DNA of 64,000 bases from Sporocytophaga myxococcoides (GTDB lineage: Bacteria; Bacteroidota; Bacteroidia; Cytophagales; Cytophagaceae): assembly GCF_000775915.1 (NCBI RefSeq), contig NZ_BBLT01000008.1:228412-292411 (forward strand), read 5' to 3'. Below, one piece after another: positions 54,855 to 63,736 of the stretch (position 1 is its first letter; each line of letters starts with the position of its first letter). The translations under genes were made by a program, and so were the position numbers. The notes beneath the pieces are model-generated. The model ran no database searches. It saw only the letters and a list, made by a program, of their open reading frames with translations, and was not told the origin of the DNA.

Positions 54855-57290
54855 ATGAAAAAAAGAAGATGGTGGTGTCAATTGTTATTGACAGGTCTTA
54901 TTTCTTTTGGCTCTGTTTCAGTTAAAGCAGATTCAAACGTACCATGTGGCAGTGGAACTTCTCAGACAATAGTTCTCGGAACAAATTGCCAGAATTGTTC
55001 GGTATTACAACCCTCACTTGCGGTGGATGATGATACCAATTCATTCTCGACCATAAAGCTGGCGCCGGATATCCATTATGGGTATGTTGCTCAAAGAATC
55101 AAGTTCTCGTCGGCAGGCAGTAAGAAGGATCAGATAAAAATCAAATTGTCATTTTCTGATCCGGTTTACGATCGTAATTTAATTTCAAATATTTTTATCT
55201 CAACAGTGGTGGGCAACAACATCAATACAGAGAGGGTAAATTTCAATGACAATGATGTGAAACTGTTCTGGTCTTCTCTCCAGGATGTCATAGTTATTTT
55301 TAATCCTGATGAAAACTTTCAAGGTGTTGAAGTTTACCTTAAAGCAGAAAATAACAATAAGGTCAGAACAGTTCACCTGCATTATGCTACAGTACTGCTT
55401 GCTGCACCTGTAGTTCAAAAAGAACAAGTGACAACCTGCCAGGGCCAACCTGCAGTATTACATGCTACAAAACCTGTGGGAGCAACTTTTAAGTGGTATA
55501 GTCAGAAGAGCGGAGGCCTGCCGGTCTATACAGGAGCTGACTTTACAACTCCTGCTATCACTTCTGAAACCACTTACTATGTTGAAGCAGTATACAATGG
55601 TTGTTCAACATCCAAAAGAACTCCTGTTATTATTAAAACAACTCCTTTACCTGAAAAGCCGACGGTAAGTAATAGTATGATCTGTAGTGGACAATCTGCA
55701 ACGCTTGTTGCTTCTGTTTATCAGCCTTCTATTCTTAACTGGTATGATCAGGCTTCAGGTGGAAATGTAATTGCAAGCGGCACATCATTTTCGACTCCTC
55801 CTCTTTATACTTCTACAATCTATTATGTAGAAGCTTCCAAAAGCGGATGTGTTTCAGGCAGGGTTCCGGCACAAGTGAACATTCAAAAGAAAATATCTAA
55901 AGTTTGGGACAACACAGTTTCAAATACCATCAATAATATTACACGTTCCAATGACAGTGCATATATCCTTGCAGGATATATCTATGCTTCAGGAAATACT
56001 TATTTTAGGAAAACAAAAACAGACCTTGCGGGAAACGTCATATCTACCGAACAAACCTTCCTTCGTAATGGACCTATTACGAACTTCATAACACAGAATC
56101 TTTCGGATAAAGGTTACATCTTTGCCGGCACCCAAAATATTCCATATAATTTACTTGTATATAAAATAGATCAATCAGGAAATATTTCCTGGTCTCTGGA
56201 TATACCGGCCAATGGCCATCAAAATGGTATTTCCTCTGTCATAGAAAACAATGATGGTACATTACTGCTGGCTGGATATACATCCAATACTAATGGAAAA
56301 CAGTTTGATTTCTGGATTCTGAAAGTAGACTACAACGGAAATATTCTTTGGACCAAAACCTATGGTGGACCAAAAGAAGAGATATTAATATCTGCAATTG
56401 CTGTTCCGGATGGTGGTTATGCATTAGGTGGGTATGCTATTGGTGACACTTCTCAGCGTGCATGGTTGGTAAGAATAAATGATTCCGGGGATATACTTTG
56501 GGATAAAATATATAGTAAATCATATATGGATCAGATCCAAAGCCTCATCTTAACACCGGAAGAAGGTTTTCTTCTTTATGCGATGGATTATGAGCACACA
56601 GACCATTGGATTATCAAAACAGATTCTTTGGGCAATGTAATATGGAATAAAATCTATGGCGGGAGTAATTTTGACTATCCTGTTACTGTCATACCAGCTT
56701 ATGGTGGAGGTTATATAGCCGGAGGATATACAAGATCATCGAATGGAGACATCTCAGATGGTAATAATGGAGATGATGACCTATGGATATACAAGATTGA
56801 CGATGCTGGTAATAAAATATGGGATATCACTCTTGGTGGAAGCAGCTCTGATCGTCTGAGTTCATTATTTAACAATAATGATGGAAGTTATCTTCTGGGG
56901 GCATATTCTTTTTCTGGTCCTAACGATGGAGATGTAACACATGGTCCAGGGGACTGGCTTGTAAAAATAGTAGAGTCCAATGGCAATTGTGCAGCAAGAG
57001 AAGCAAAGGAAAACGTAGCAGAAGTAAATACAGTTTCCTATAAAACTACTGCATATCCAAATCCATTTAACTCTAATATAAATCTTGATATTACTGCTAA
57101 TGAAGCTGGAAATTTACACTTGCAACTCTTTTCTATTGAAGGTATACTGCTAAAGGATATTCAACAATATGTTGGTTCAGGACAAGGAACAGTTTCTTTA
57201 AAAACTGACGAAATGCCAGCTGGAACCTATATTGTAAAGATGATGCTGAATAACCAGGTTGTTACTGAAAAACTAATCAAAAATAATTAA
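54855..57290 (+). CDS. Large secreted repeat protein with Ig-like domains and T9SS type A sorting domain
   Basis: An 811-residue extracellular protein. After a signal peptide (about 1-25) there is a unique beta-rich region. Two Ig-like repeats follow, each with a TYYVEA or IYYVEA motif (about 180-265 and 270-345). A repeated beta-propeller-like segment (about 350-710) has units of the type DYNGNILWTKTYGG / DSLGNVIWNKIYGG / DDAGNKIWDITLGG. The C-terminus (TAYPNPFNSNINLDITANEA ... AGTYIVKMML) is a type A T9SS sorting signal. No catalytic domain is visible; binding or structural function is likely. Confidence 0.82.
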   Translation: MKKRRWWCQLLLTGLISFGSVSVKADSNVPCGSGTSQTIVLGTNCQNCSVLQPSLAVDDDTNSFSTIKLAPDIHYGYVAQRIKFSSAGSKKDQIKIKLSFSDPVYDRNLISNIFISTVVGNNINTERVNFNDNDVKLFWSSLQDVIVIFNPDENFQGVEVYLKAENNNKVRTVHLHYATVLLAAPVVQKEQVTTCQGQPAVLHATKPVGATFKWYSQKSGGLPVYTGADFTTPAITSETTYYVEAVYNGCSTSKRTPVIIKTTPLPEKPTVSNSMICSGQSATLVASVYQPSILNWYDQASGGNVIASGTSFSTPPLYTSTIYYVEASKSGCVSGRVPAQVNIQKKISKVWDNTVSNTINNITRSNDSAYILAGYIYASGNTYFRKTKTDLAGNVISTEQTFLRNGPITNFITQNLSDKGYIFAGTQNIPYNLLVYKIDQSGNISWSLDIPANGHQNGISSVIENNDGTLLLAGYTSNTNGKQFDFWILKVDYNGNILWTKTYGGPKEEILISAIAVPDGGYALGGYAIGDTSQRAWLVRINDSGDILWDKIYSKSYMDQIQSLILTPEEGFLLYAMDYEHTDHWIIKTDSLGNVIWNKIYGGSNFDYPVTVIPAYGGGYIAGGYTRSSNGDISDGNNGDDDLWIYKIDDAGNKIWDITLGGSSSDRLSSLFNNNDGSYLLGAYSFSGPNDGDVTHGPGDWLVKIVESNGNCAAREAKENVAEVNTVSYKTTAYPNPFNSNINLDITANEAGNLHLQLFSIEGILLKDIQQYVGSGQGTVSLKTDEMPAGTYIVKMMLNNQVVTEKLIKNN

Positions 57291-57300
57291 CCAGATCATT

Positions 57301-57331
57301 ACTCCCAGTCTATGTATGTCAGATTGGGAGT
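57301..57331 (+). terminator. Intrinsic terminator
   Basis: ACTCCCAGTCT (57301-57311) pairs with AGATTGGGAGT (57321-57331) with one G-T pair. It is followed by TCTTTTTATT, 10 bp after the preceding stop. Confidence 0.82.
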
Positions 57332-57351
57332 TCTTTTTATTCAATCCAAAC

Positions 57352-57484
57352 TTTGTCATATTGAGCATGCGAAATATCTGAGCTTTCCCAAAGGAAGAAG
57401 TTTTTCTATCTGACAGATCCTTGATTGAAATTGCAAATTTATTTTATGATTATCAGATCCCTTCGCGGGCTCAGGATAAACAAA
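57352..57484. repeat. MITE-like intergenic element with inverted ends
   Basis: Ends TTTGTCATATTGAGC (57352 on) and GCTCAGGATAAACAAA (57469-57484) are imperfect inverted copies. Inside are pieces such as CGAAATATCT, AGATCCTTG and AGATCCCTTCGCGGGC. These resemble the widespread intergenic sequence with TGTCATCCTGAGC ends found in many bacteria. It has no coding capacity. Confidence 0.6.
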
Positions 57485-57607
57485 GGAAAATTATACACTC
57501 ATTCCAGCCACTCAGGTTCTTCTAACTTAAAATACTCAGGAAATTTTGTGCCGGATTAAGCAACTTTCTATAAAATAGATTATGAGCAGAGATCCGGCAC
57601 ATACTGA

Positions 57608-58243
57608 TTAAATGACATATTTAGTTGCCGGATCACTCCAGGCACTTTGACCTGCTGATGCCACTGCAGCCACTTTAAACCAATATTTTTTCCCGCTTTC
57701 CAGATTCTTTATAGTAGCCTTTGACTTGGTAGAGATAGTAGCAACACTCCAGCTATCATCTTTGCTCAGGTCTGTTGTAAGCTGTACAACATAACTCTTC
57801 GCACCTTTTACAGATTCCCAGGAGAGTTCTATTTCCTTTTCATTGGCCGCTACAGCCTGTAATTTTTCCGGTGCTGAAGGAATTCCTGTAGGAGTTTTGG
57901 GGGCATGTACTCTCATTCCCGCTTGCTTAATTGTTATTTCATCTCCCTTTGCAGTGCTTTCTACATAAGCTGCCAATTGATTCAGAACAGCATCAAGCTC
58001 TGAAGATTTATCATCTAAAATACTGAGCTTAGTTGAAACAGTTTGTCGCGCTAGCTTTACATCTGTATGTGCTTTTTCCAGTTCGCCAATAGCAGTACTC
58101 ACTGAGTTCAGCGATGGAATGGGGGAAGGGAAAAGTTCATTTTCTGTAAGTGCTTGTACAATCTGTCTTGAGAGAATAAGTTTTTCTTCTACCGAAGAAC
58201 CTCTAAGGTTAAGCTTAACCTTGGCTTTTTTGGTTGTGGACAT
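57608..58243 (-). CDS. Fibronectin type III domain protein
   Basis: A 211-residue protein. The first 110 residues are helical (SRQIVQALTENELFPSPIPS, LARQTVSTKLSILDDKSSEL); a type III fibronectin domain covers about 120-210 (PSAPEKLQAVAANEKEIELS, GAKSYVVQLTTD, GKKYWFKVAAVASAGQSAWS). No signal peptide is seen, so its location is unclear. Similar proteins are frequent in Bacteroidetes, without known function. ATG start. A long-loop inverted repeat GTGCCGGAT / ATCCGGCAC (57548-57600) just past the stop may end the transcript. Confidence 0.8.
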   Translation of the reverse strand: MSTTKKAKVKLNLRGSSVEEKLILSRQIVQALTENELFPSPIPSLNSVSTAIGELEKAHTDVKLARQTVSTKLSILDDKSSELDAVLNQLAAYVESTAKGDEITIKQAGMRVHAPKTPTGIPSAPEKLQAVAANEKEIELSWESVKGAKSYVVQLTTDLSKDDSWSVATISTKSKATIKNLESGKKYWFKVAAVASAGQSAWSDPATKYVI

Positions 58244-58556
58244 AGCTGATATGTTTTAGTTGTTAAAAAAATGATGGGACAAAAGTTTATATATCGCTAA
58301 ACAAATGCAAGAATTTTCTTAAAAATATTTTTTTGGCATGTGTTTATCTATCAGGTTATTTTATGATTTTTTATAGATAAAAACAGTCTCTACTCTTATA
58401 TAATAAAAAATAGAAATTAAGTAAGAATTAAAAATGTCTGTGTCCAATCCAATTTCATTATAATTATCTCAATCATCTGTCCGGAATTTTAAAAAAGGTT
58501 TACAAATATTCCTTAGGACAAATCATCATATTCAAATTCATTAACAGAAAAAAGAA
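58244..58556. other. Intergenic region of about 313 bp
   Basis: AT-rich, upstream of the fibronectin-domain gene. It contains a perfect 9-bp inverted repeat TTTATCTAT (58343-58351) / ATAGATAAA (58373-58381) with no T tail. No gene is supported. Confidence 0.4.
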
Positions 58557-58763
58557 ATTACAAGCTTGCCAAATGAAATGACAGGTTTGCAAATTGAAAT
58601 TACAAGCTTTCAAAATGGAATTACAAGTCTGCAAAACGAAAATACAAGTCTGAAAAATGGAATTACAAATCTGCAAACTGAAATTACAAGCTTGCAGAAT
58701 AAATTTACAAGACAGGAAAATAAAATTCCCAATCAGGAAATTGATATCTCTTCATTGAAATTA
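58557..58763 (+). repeat. 21-bp minisatellite, about ten units
   Basis: Units start every 21 bp from 58557, with consensus close to ATTACAAGTCTGCAAAATGAA. The first seven units are well conserved, the last two or three degenerate (58725 onward). The unit length keeps one frame open. Confidence 0.9.
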
Positions 58764-58784
58764 TTTTATTCTCTAGTGAGGTGA
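58566..58784 (+). CDS. Possible heptad-repeat peptide encoded by the minisatellite
   Basis: An open frame of up to 72 codons reading a 7-residue repeat I-T-S-L-Q-N-E/G with a hydrophobic residue at fixed heptad positions, as in a coiled coil. It starts with TTG at 58566 or ATG at 58578 and no ribosome-binding site is clear. The last 15 residues (IDISSLKLFYSLVR) leave the pattern. It points towards the tracrRNA terminator and cas9. It may be a real small protein or only the reading of a repeat that keeps frame because its unit is 21 bp. Confidence 0.35.
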   Translation: MPNEMTGLQIEITSFQNGITSLQNENTSLKNGITNLQTEITSLQNKFTRQENKIPNQEIDISSLKLFYSLVR

Positions 58785-58898
58785 TATGTGTATATGTGGT
58801 AGTACTGGTAATCCTGTGTGGAATTTGTTTTGATCGCAGTAACTTTAAATCTTTTAAGAGGCGGGAGTAAAATGGATGGCCATATGTGAATGGGGAAT

Positions 58899-58977
58899 AA
58901 AAAAAGCCCCGTATTGTAAGACGAGGCGGCTTATATGTTTTCACAACGGAATAATCCTTATTGTGATTTGCTTTCAC
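58899..58977 (-). ncRNA. tracrRNA of the type II-C CRISPR-Cas9 system
   Basis: Read on the minus strand. The 5' end carries an anti-repeat (58960-58976) that pairs with the first 17 nt of the CRISPR repeat (GTTGTGATTTGCTTTCA), 16 standard pairs and one G-U. A nexus hairpin follows (AAGGATTATTCCGTTGTG), then AAAACATATAAGCC. A terminator stem GCCTCG / CGGGGC (58922-58927 and 58906-58911) with a run of seven T (58899-58905) ends the RNA. The predicted length is about 78 nt. This layout is the one known for II-C tracrRNAs. It is transcribed away from cas9. The pairing also fixes the array orientation: crRNAs are read from the plus strand. Confidence 0.92.
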
Positions 58978-58980
58978 TAG

Positions 58981-59010
58981 CAAATATATATAAATTTAAT
59001 TTTATTCAAA
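58981..59010 (-). promoter_or_regulatory. Promoter of the tracrRNA
   Basis: On the minus strand: TTTG (59007-59010), 18-bp spacer, TATATTTG (58981-58988), an exact match to the Bacteroidetes TTTG / TAnnTTTG promoter. The predicted start falls at about 58975-58978, exactly at the beginning of the anti-repeat. It shares the 70-bp gap with the cas9 5' leader. Confidence 0.8.
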
Positions 59011-59055
59011 CAATTTTCGCTGGTTAGATAGGACATTTTTAAAAACTTAATTATA

Positions 59056-62000
59056 ATGAAAACAGTTCTTGGTCTTGATTTAGGTACAAACTCTATTGGT
59101 TGGGCATTGATTCAACATGATTTTGATAGTAAAAAAGGTGAAATACTTGGAATGGGTAGCCGGATAATTCCAATGAGTCAGGATATTTTAGGTGAATTTG
59201 GAAAGGGAAATTCTGTTTCTCAAACAGCTGACAGGACTAAATTCAGGAGTGCAAGAAGGCTCCGGGAACGTCATCTTTTAAGACGAGAGCGTTTACATCG
59301 CGTTTTAAATATCCTTGGTTTTCTTCCTCGTCATTATGCCGCTGATATTGATTTTGAAAAACGATTAGGGCAATTTTTTGAAGGAAAAGAACCTAAACTA
59401 GCTTATGACAACAATCAGTTCATTTTTACAAAATCCTTTGGAAAAATGCTGGCTGATTTTCGTCAGCATCAGCCTGATTTTTTAAAGGATGAAAAAAGTA
59501 ATGATTTATTAATACCTTATGATTGGTCTATTTATTATTTGCGTAAAGAAGCTTTAACAAAAAAAATAGAGAAGGAAGAGCTTGCATGGATAATTCTCAA
59601 TTTTAATCAGAAGCGTGGATACTACCAATTACGGGGAGAGGAGGAAGAGGAGAATTTAAACAAGTTGGTAGAGTTTCATTCTTTAAAGATTATAGATGTA
59701 GTTGCGGATGAAAAACTTAATAATAAAGGTGAGACATGGTATTCGCTTCTTCTTGAAAATGGATGGACATACAGACGTTCAAGTAAGGTTCCATTATTTG
59801 ATTGGAAAGAGAAAGTCAGAGATTTTATTGTTACTACTGATATAAATGATGACGGGTCTGTAAAAACAGATAAAGAGGGAAATGAAAAAAGAAGCTTCAG
59901 AGCGCCCAGTGATGATGATTGGACTTTACTGAAAAAGAAAACGGAACAGGATATCGACAAGTCAAGGAAACCAATTGGGGCTTATATTTATGATGCAATA
60001 CTTAAAAACCCCAAGCAAAAAATAAATGGTAAGCTTGTACGTACAGTTGAACGTAAATTCTATAAGGAAGAGCTTAAACTGATTCTACAGAAGCAAAAGG
60101 AATTTCATCCTGAATTGCAGAGTACAGATTTGTATAATGAATGTATTCGGGAGTTGTATAAAAATAATGATGCACATCAATTACAGTTAAATAAAAAAGA
60201 TTTTGTTCATCTATTTTTGGAAGATATTATTTTTTATCAGCGTCCGCTTCGAAGTCAGAAATCTTCTGTTGGTAATTGTCCTTTAGAATTCAGAAAATTT
60301 AAAGATAGTGAGGGGATTGAGAAGGTAGAATATTTGAAGACAATTCCTAAGTCCAATCCATATTTTCAGGAGTTCCGCATTTGGCAGTGGATGTATAATC
60401 TTTCAATATACAAGAAGGATGATGATGAAAATGTTACCCGTGATTTTCTGAAAACTATAGAAGATTGGGAGGATCTATTCGAATTTCTTAATCATCGAAA
60501 AGATATTGAGCAAGAGACATTGTTGAAGTTTTTGTTAGGAAAGAATGGGGTAAAAGGAAAGGCTCTTAAAGTAGAAGCAGGGAAATTTCGTTGGAATTAT
60601 GTATCAGATAAGATTTATCCATGTAATGAGACCAAAGCTCTTATTATTTCTAAGCTTGAAAAAGTAAAAGGTGTAGAGGAGAAATTTTTGACAGAAGAGA
60701 TAGAGTATAAGCTTTGGCATCTTATTTATTCTGTAACAGATAAAGTTGAGTATGAAAAGGCTCTAAAGGCTTTTGCTGGTAAACAAAAGTTGGATTTGGT
60801 TTCCTTTGTAGATTCATTTAAAAGGTTTCCACCATTTAAAAATGAGTATGGTGCTTATTCTGAGAAAGCAATTAAAAAGATTCTGCCCTTATTACGGACG
60901 GGAAAATCTTGGAATTGGATGGCTATTGATAGCAAAGTAAGGGATAGAATCAATAAAATAATTACTGGAGAATTTGATGAAGAAATAAAGAATAAAGTTC
61001 GTGAGAAGGCGGAAAAGCATAGTTTAAAGAAGGAAAACGATTTTCAAGGCTTACCATTATGGTTGGCGCAATATGTAGTATATGGAAGACATTCAGAAGC
61101 AAGTTTTTCAGGTAAATGGAACTCCGTTGATGATTTAAAAAAGTATCTCGAAGAATTTAAGCAACATTCATTGAGAAACCCGATAGTAGAACAAGTATTG
61201 ACGGAGACTTTACGGGTTGTTGCTGATATTTGGCAATTTTATGGAAAGGGAGAAAAAGATTTCTTTAGTGAGATTCATATTGAACTCGGAAGAGAAATGA
61301 AAAATACAGCTGAAGACCGTAAAGAAATGAGTGCCATAATACAGGCGAACGAAACAACTAACCTTAGAATAAAAGCTCTATTAAATGAACTGTTGCAAGA
61401 CAAGAAGGTGGAAAATGTAAGACCTTATTCTCCTTCTCAACAGGAAATTTTAAAGATATATGAAGATGGCGTTTTAAGTTCTGATATTGAAATTCCAGAT
61501 GATATTCAGAAAATCAGTAAAGCAGCCCAACCAACGAAATCAGAACTTCAGAGATATAAGTTATGGCTTGAGCAAAAATATCGATCTCCATACACTGGAG
61601 CAATGATTCCATTGGGCAAGTTGTTTACATCTGAATATGAAATTGAACATATCATTCCTCAGAGTCTTTATTTTGACGATAGTTTTAGTAATAAAGTAAT
61701 TTGTGAGTCGGCCGTCAATAAACTTAAAGATAGTAGGTTGGGAATGGAATTTATAAAAGAATGCCATGGGATGGTTGTGGAAACAGGCTTTGGTAAGTCG
61801 GTTACTGTTTTTGAGGAAGAAACTTATAGAGATTTTGTGGTTCAAAATTATAGTAAGAATCATTCCAAAAAAAGTAAGCTTCTTTTGGAAGAAATTCCTG
61901 AGAAGATGATCGAAAGGCAGATGAATGACACTCGTTATATAAGTAAGTTTATATCATCTGTATTATCTAATATAGTGCGTGAGGAGGTCAATGATGATGG

Positions 62001-63417
62001 AGTTAACTCAAAAAATATTGTTCCGGGTAATGGTAAAATTACAACACAGTTAAAACAGGACTGGGGTTTAAATGATATTTGGAATGAATTGATTTTACCA
62101 CGCTTTGAACGTTTGAATGTTTTGACTGATTCAAAACATTTTACAGCTTGGAGTGAAAATCATCAGAGGCTATTGCCAACTGTACCGATAGGGCTTTCTA
62201 AAGGATTTTCCAAGAAAAGAATTGATCATAGACATCATGCTTTGGATGCCTTGGTTATAGCCTGTGCCTCCAGAAATCATATCAATTTTTTGAACAATGC
62301 ACATGCAATAGATAAAAAGAAAAATTCGGAGGAAAAACAAAAATTTAGACATGATTTAAAAGCGATTCTTTGTGATAAAAAGTATAGTGATAAATCCGAA
62401 AAGAATTACAGGTGGATATTCAAGAAACCTTGGGATAATTTTACTATTGATTCAAAAAACGCTTTGGATAAAATTATTGTAAGCTTTAAACAAAATCTTC
62501 GAATTATCAATAAGGCAACAAACCGTTATGAAAAATGGGTAGATAGAGATGGGATAAAAGTAAAAGAATGGCATAAGCAAGAAGGAATAAACTGGGCTAC
62601 TAGAAAGCCTTTGCATAAGGATACAGTTTCAGGTAAAGTTGATTTAAAAAGGGTAACAGTTCCAGAAGGAAAGATATTGACCGCTACCAGGAAAAGCTTA
62701 GATACATCGTTTGACTTGAAGGTCATTGAATCTATTACAGATACCGGTATTCAAAAAATTCTAAAAAATTATCTTACTAGTAAATCAAATAATCCGGAGC
62801 TCGCATTTTCTTCGGAGGGTGTTGAGGATATGAATAAGAATATCAGAAAATATAATGATGGAAAATTGCATCAACCTATATATAAAGTTAGAATATTTGA
62901 GTTGGGGAGTAAATTTCCATTGGGACAATTTGGTAATAAAAAGTTTAAGTATGTAGAAACAGCAAAAGGGACTAATCTTTTCTTTGCTGTATATGAAGAT
63001 GAAAATAAAAATAGGAATTATGAAACGATTCCTTTAAATGTAGTTATTGAAAGGCAAAAACAAGGACTCTCTTCTGTGCCAATAAAAAGTGAAAAAGGGC
63101 ATAAATTGTTATTCTATTTGTCCCCAAATGATATAGTCTATGTTCCTGGTAGTAATGAAGAATTCAGTATAGATAGGCTTTATAGATTTACAGATTCCAG
63201 CGATAAGACTGCTAATTTTATACCACTTAGTGTTTCAAGTTTAATTTTTAGCTCAAATAAAAATGAGCAAAAAAAAATAGGGATTAGCTATCCAATTCAA
63301 GATGAGTTTGGTCTAGGAAGTCCACAGTCAAAAAATCAAAAGTCGATCGACGGAATAATGATTAAAGAGAAATGTGTAAAAGTGAATATAGACAGGCTTG
63401 GTAGGGTGTCATTTTGA
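59056..63417 (+). CDS. cas9: Cas9 endonuclease, type II-C
   Basis: RNA-guided DNA endonuclease of 1453 residues, large for II-C but usual in Bacteroidetes. RuvC-I is VLGLDLGTNSIGWAL with D8. An arginine-rich bridge helix follows (TKFRSARRLRERHLLRRERL). RuvC-II is IHIELGRE with E743; the HNH domain has YEIEHIIPQS with H865, then the Asn pair in DDSFSNKVICESAVNK; RuvC-III is DHRHHALDALVIA with H1061 and D1064. All catalytic residues are intact, so it should cut both strands. The ATG start is 46 bp from the tracrRNA promoter on the other strand. No cas1, cas2, csn2 or cas4 lies beside it. The PAM-binding C-terminus cannot be interpreted by eye. Confidence 0.97.
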   Translation: MKTVLGLDLGTNSIGWALIQHDFDSKKGEILGMGSRIIPMSQDILGEFGKGNSVSQTADRTKFRSARRLRERHLLRRERLHRVLNILGFLPRHYAADIDFEKRLGQFFEGKEPKLAYDNNQFIFTKSFGKMLADFRQHQPDFLKDEKSNDLLIPYDWSIYYLRKEALTKKIEKEELAWIILNFNQKRGYYQLRGEEEEENLNKLVEFHSLKIIDVVADEKLNNKGETWYSLLLENGWTYRRSSKVPLFDWKEKVRDFIVTTDINDDGSVKTDKEGNEKRSFRAPSDDDWTLLKKKTEQDIDKSRKPIGAYIYDAILKNPKQKINGKLVRTVERKFYKEELKLILQKQKEFHPELQSTDLYNECIRELYKNNDAHQLQLNKKDFVHLFLEDIIFYQRPLRSQKSSVGNCPLEFRKFKDSEGIEKVEYLKTIPKSNPYFQEFRIWQWMYNLSIYKKDDDENVTRDFLKTIEDWEDLFEFLNHRKDIEQETLLKFLLGKNGVKGKALKVEAGKFRWNYVSDKIYPCNETKALIISKLEKVKGVEEKFLTEEIEYKLWHLIYSVTDKVEYEKALKAFAGKQKLDLVSFVDSFKRFPPFKNEYGAYSEKAIKKILPLLRTGKSWNWMAIDSKVRDRINKIITGEFDEEIKNKVREKAEKHSLKKENDFQGLPLWLAQYVVYGRHSEASFSGKWNSVDDLKKYLEEFKQHSLRNPIVEQVLTETLRVVADIWQFYGKGEKDFFSEIHIELGREMKNTAEDRKEMSAIIQANETTNLRIKALLNELLQDKKVENVRPYSPSQQEILKIYEDGVLSSDIEIPDDIQKISKAAQPTKSELQRYKLWLEQKYRSPYTGAMIPLGKLFTSEYEIEHIIPQSLYFDDSFSNKVICESAVNKLKDSRLGMEFIKECHGMVVETGFGKSVTVFEEETYRDFVVQNYSKNHSKKSKLLLEEIPEKMIERQMNDTRYISKFISSVLSNIVREEVNDDGVNSKNIVPGNGKITTQLKQDWGLNDIWNELILPRFERLNVLTDSKHFTAWSENHQRLLPTVPIGLSKGFSKKRIDHRHHALDALVIACASRNHINFLNNAHAIDKKKNSEEKQKFRHDLKAILCDKKYSDKSEKNYRWIFKKPWDNFTIDSKNALDKIIVSFKQNLRIINKATNRYEKWVDRDGIKVKEWHKQEGINWATRKPLHKDTVSGKVDLKRVTVPEGKILTATRKSLDTSFDLKVIESITDTGIQKILKNYLTSKSNNPELAFSSEGVEDMNKNIRKYNDGKLHQPIYKVRIFELGSKFPLGQFGNKKFKYVETAKGTNLFFAVYEDENKNRNYETIPLNVVIERQKQGLSSVPIKSEKGHKLLFYLSPNDIVYVPGSNEEFSIDRLYRFTDSSDKTANFIPLSVSSLIFSSNKNEQKKIGISYPIQDEFGLGSPQSKNQKSIDGIMIKEKCVKVNIDRLGRVSF

Positions 63418-63704
63418 TATGATATTGTAAGTAATTCGGGGAAGAACTATTATTATTTGGAATAATCCACTATGCTAATCCATTTACTGATTTTTTAGAA
63501 GTCTTAAAGTCTTTTCTAATATTAGGAAGAGGCTCAATGTTGATTTATAGTCTTTTATATCTATATACAATATGGATGCTAATTGTATATATCATCTTAA
63601 AATGAAAGAAATTGATGAATTAGATTTTATTGAAAATAATGAAGAGCTAAGAGTTATTCCTAATTATCCAGGTTATATCACAAGACAAAGAAAGAAGAAC
63701 ACCT
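63418..63704 (+). other. cas9-array interval with the presumed CRISPR leader
   Basis: AT-rich 287 bp without cas1 or cas2 sequence. It should contain the leader if the array is read from this side. I see no terminator after cas9, so the nuclease mRNA could run into the array. Confidence 0.5.
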
Positions 63705-63736
63705 GTTGTGATTTGCTTTCAAACAACGATCTTTGA
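63602..63736 (+). CDS. Short open frame running into the first CRISPR repeat
   Basis: Forty-four codons from an ATG (MKEIDELDFIENNEELRVIP ...), the last ten read from the first CRISPR repeat and ending at a TGA within it. The phrase RVIPNYPGY faintly recalls the start of NUMOD4-type segments (as in IPGYEGY), but it is too short for an assignment. It may be the remnant of a gene cut by the array, or chance sequence in the leader. Confidence 0.25.
   Translation: MKEIDELDFIENNEELRVIPNYPGYITRQRKKNTCCDLLSNNDL

Noticed and set aside
58566..58784. Minisatellite peptide as an anti-CRISPR or Csn2-like protein
   Set aside because: Proximity alone does not support this; the repeat structure explains the open frame and no motif links it to known anti-CRISPRs.
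63437..63603. Open frame without an early ATG between cas9 and the array (hydrophobic, reading NPFTDFLEVLKSFLILGRG)
   Set aside because: No initiation codon before the conserved-looking part and no similarity to Cas1, Cas2 or Csn2 that I can see.
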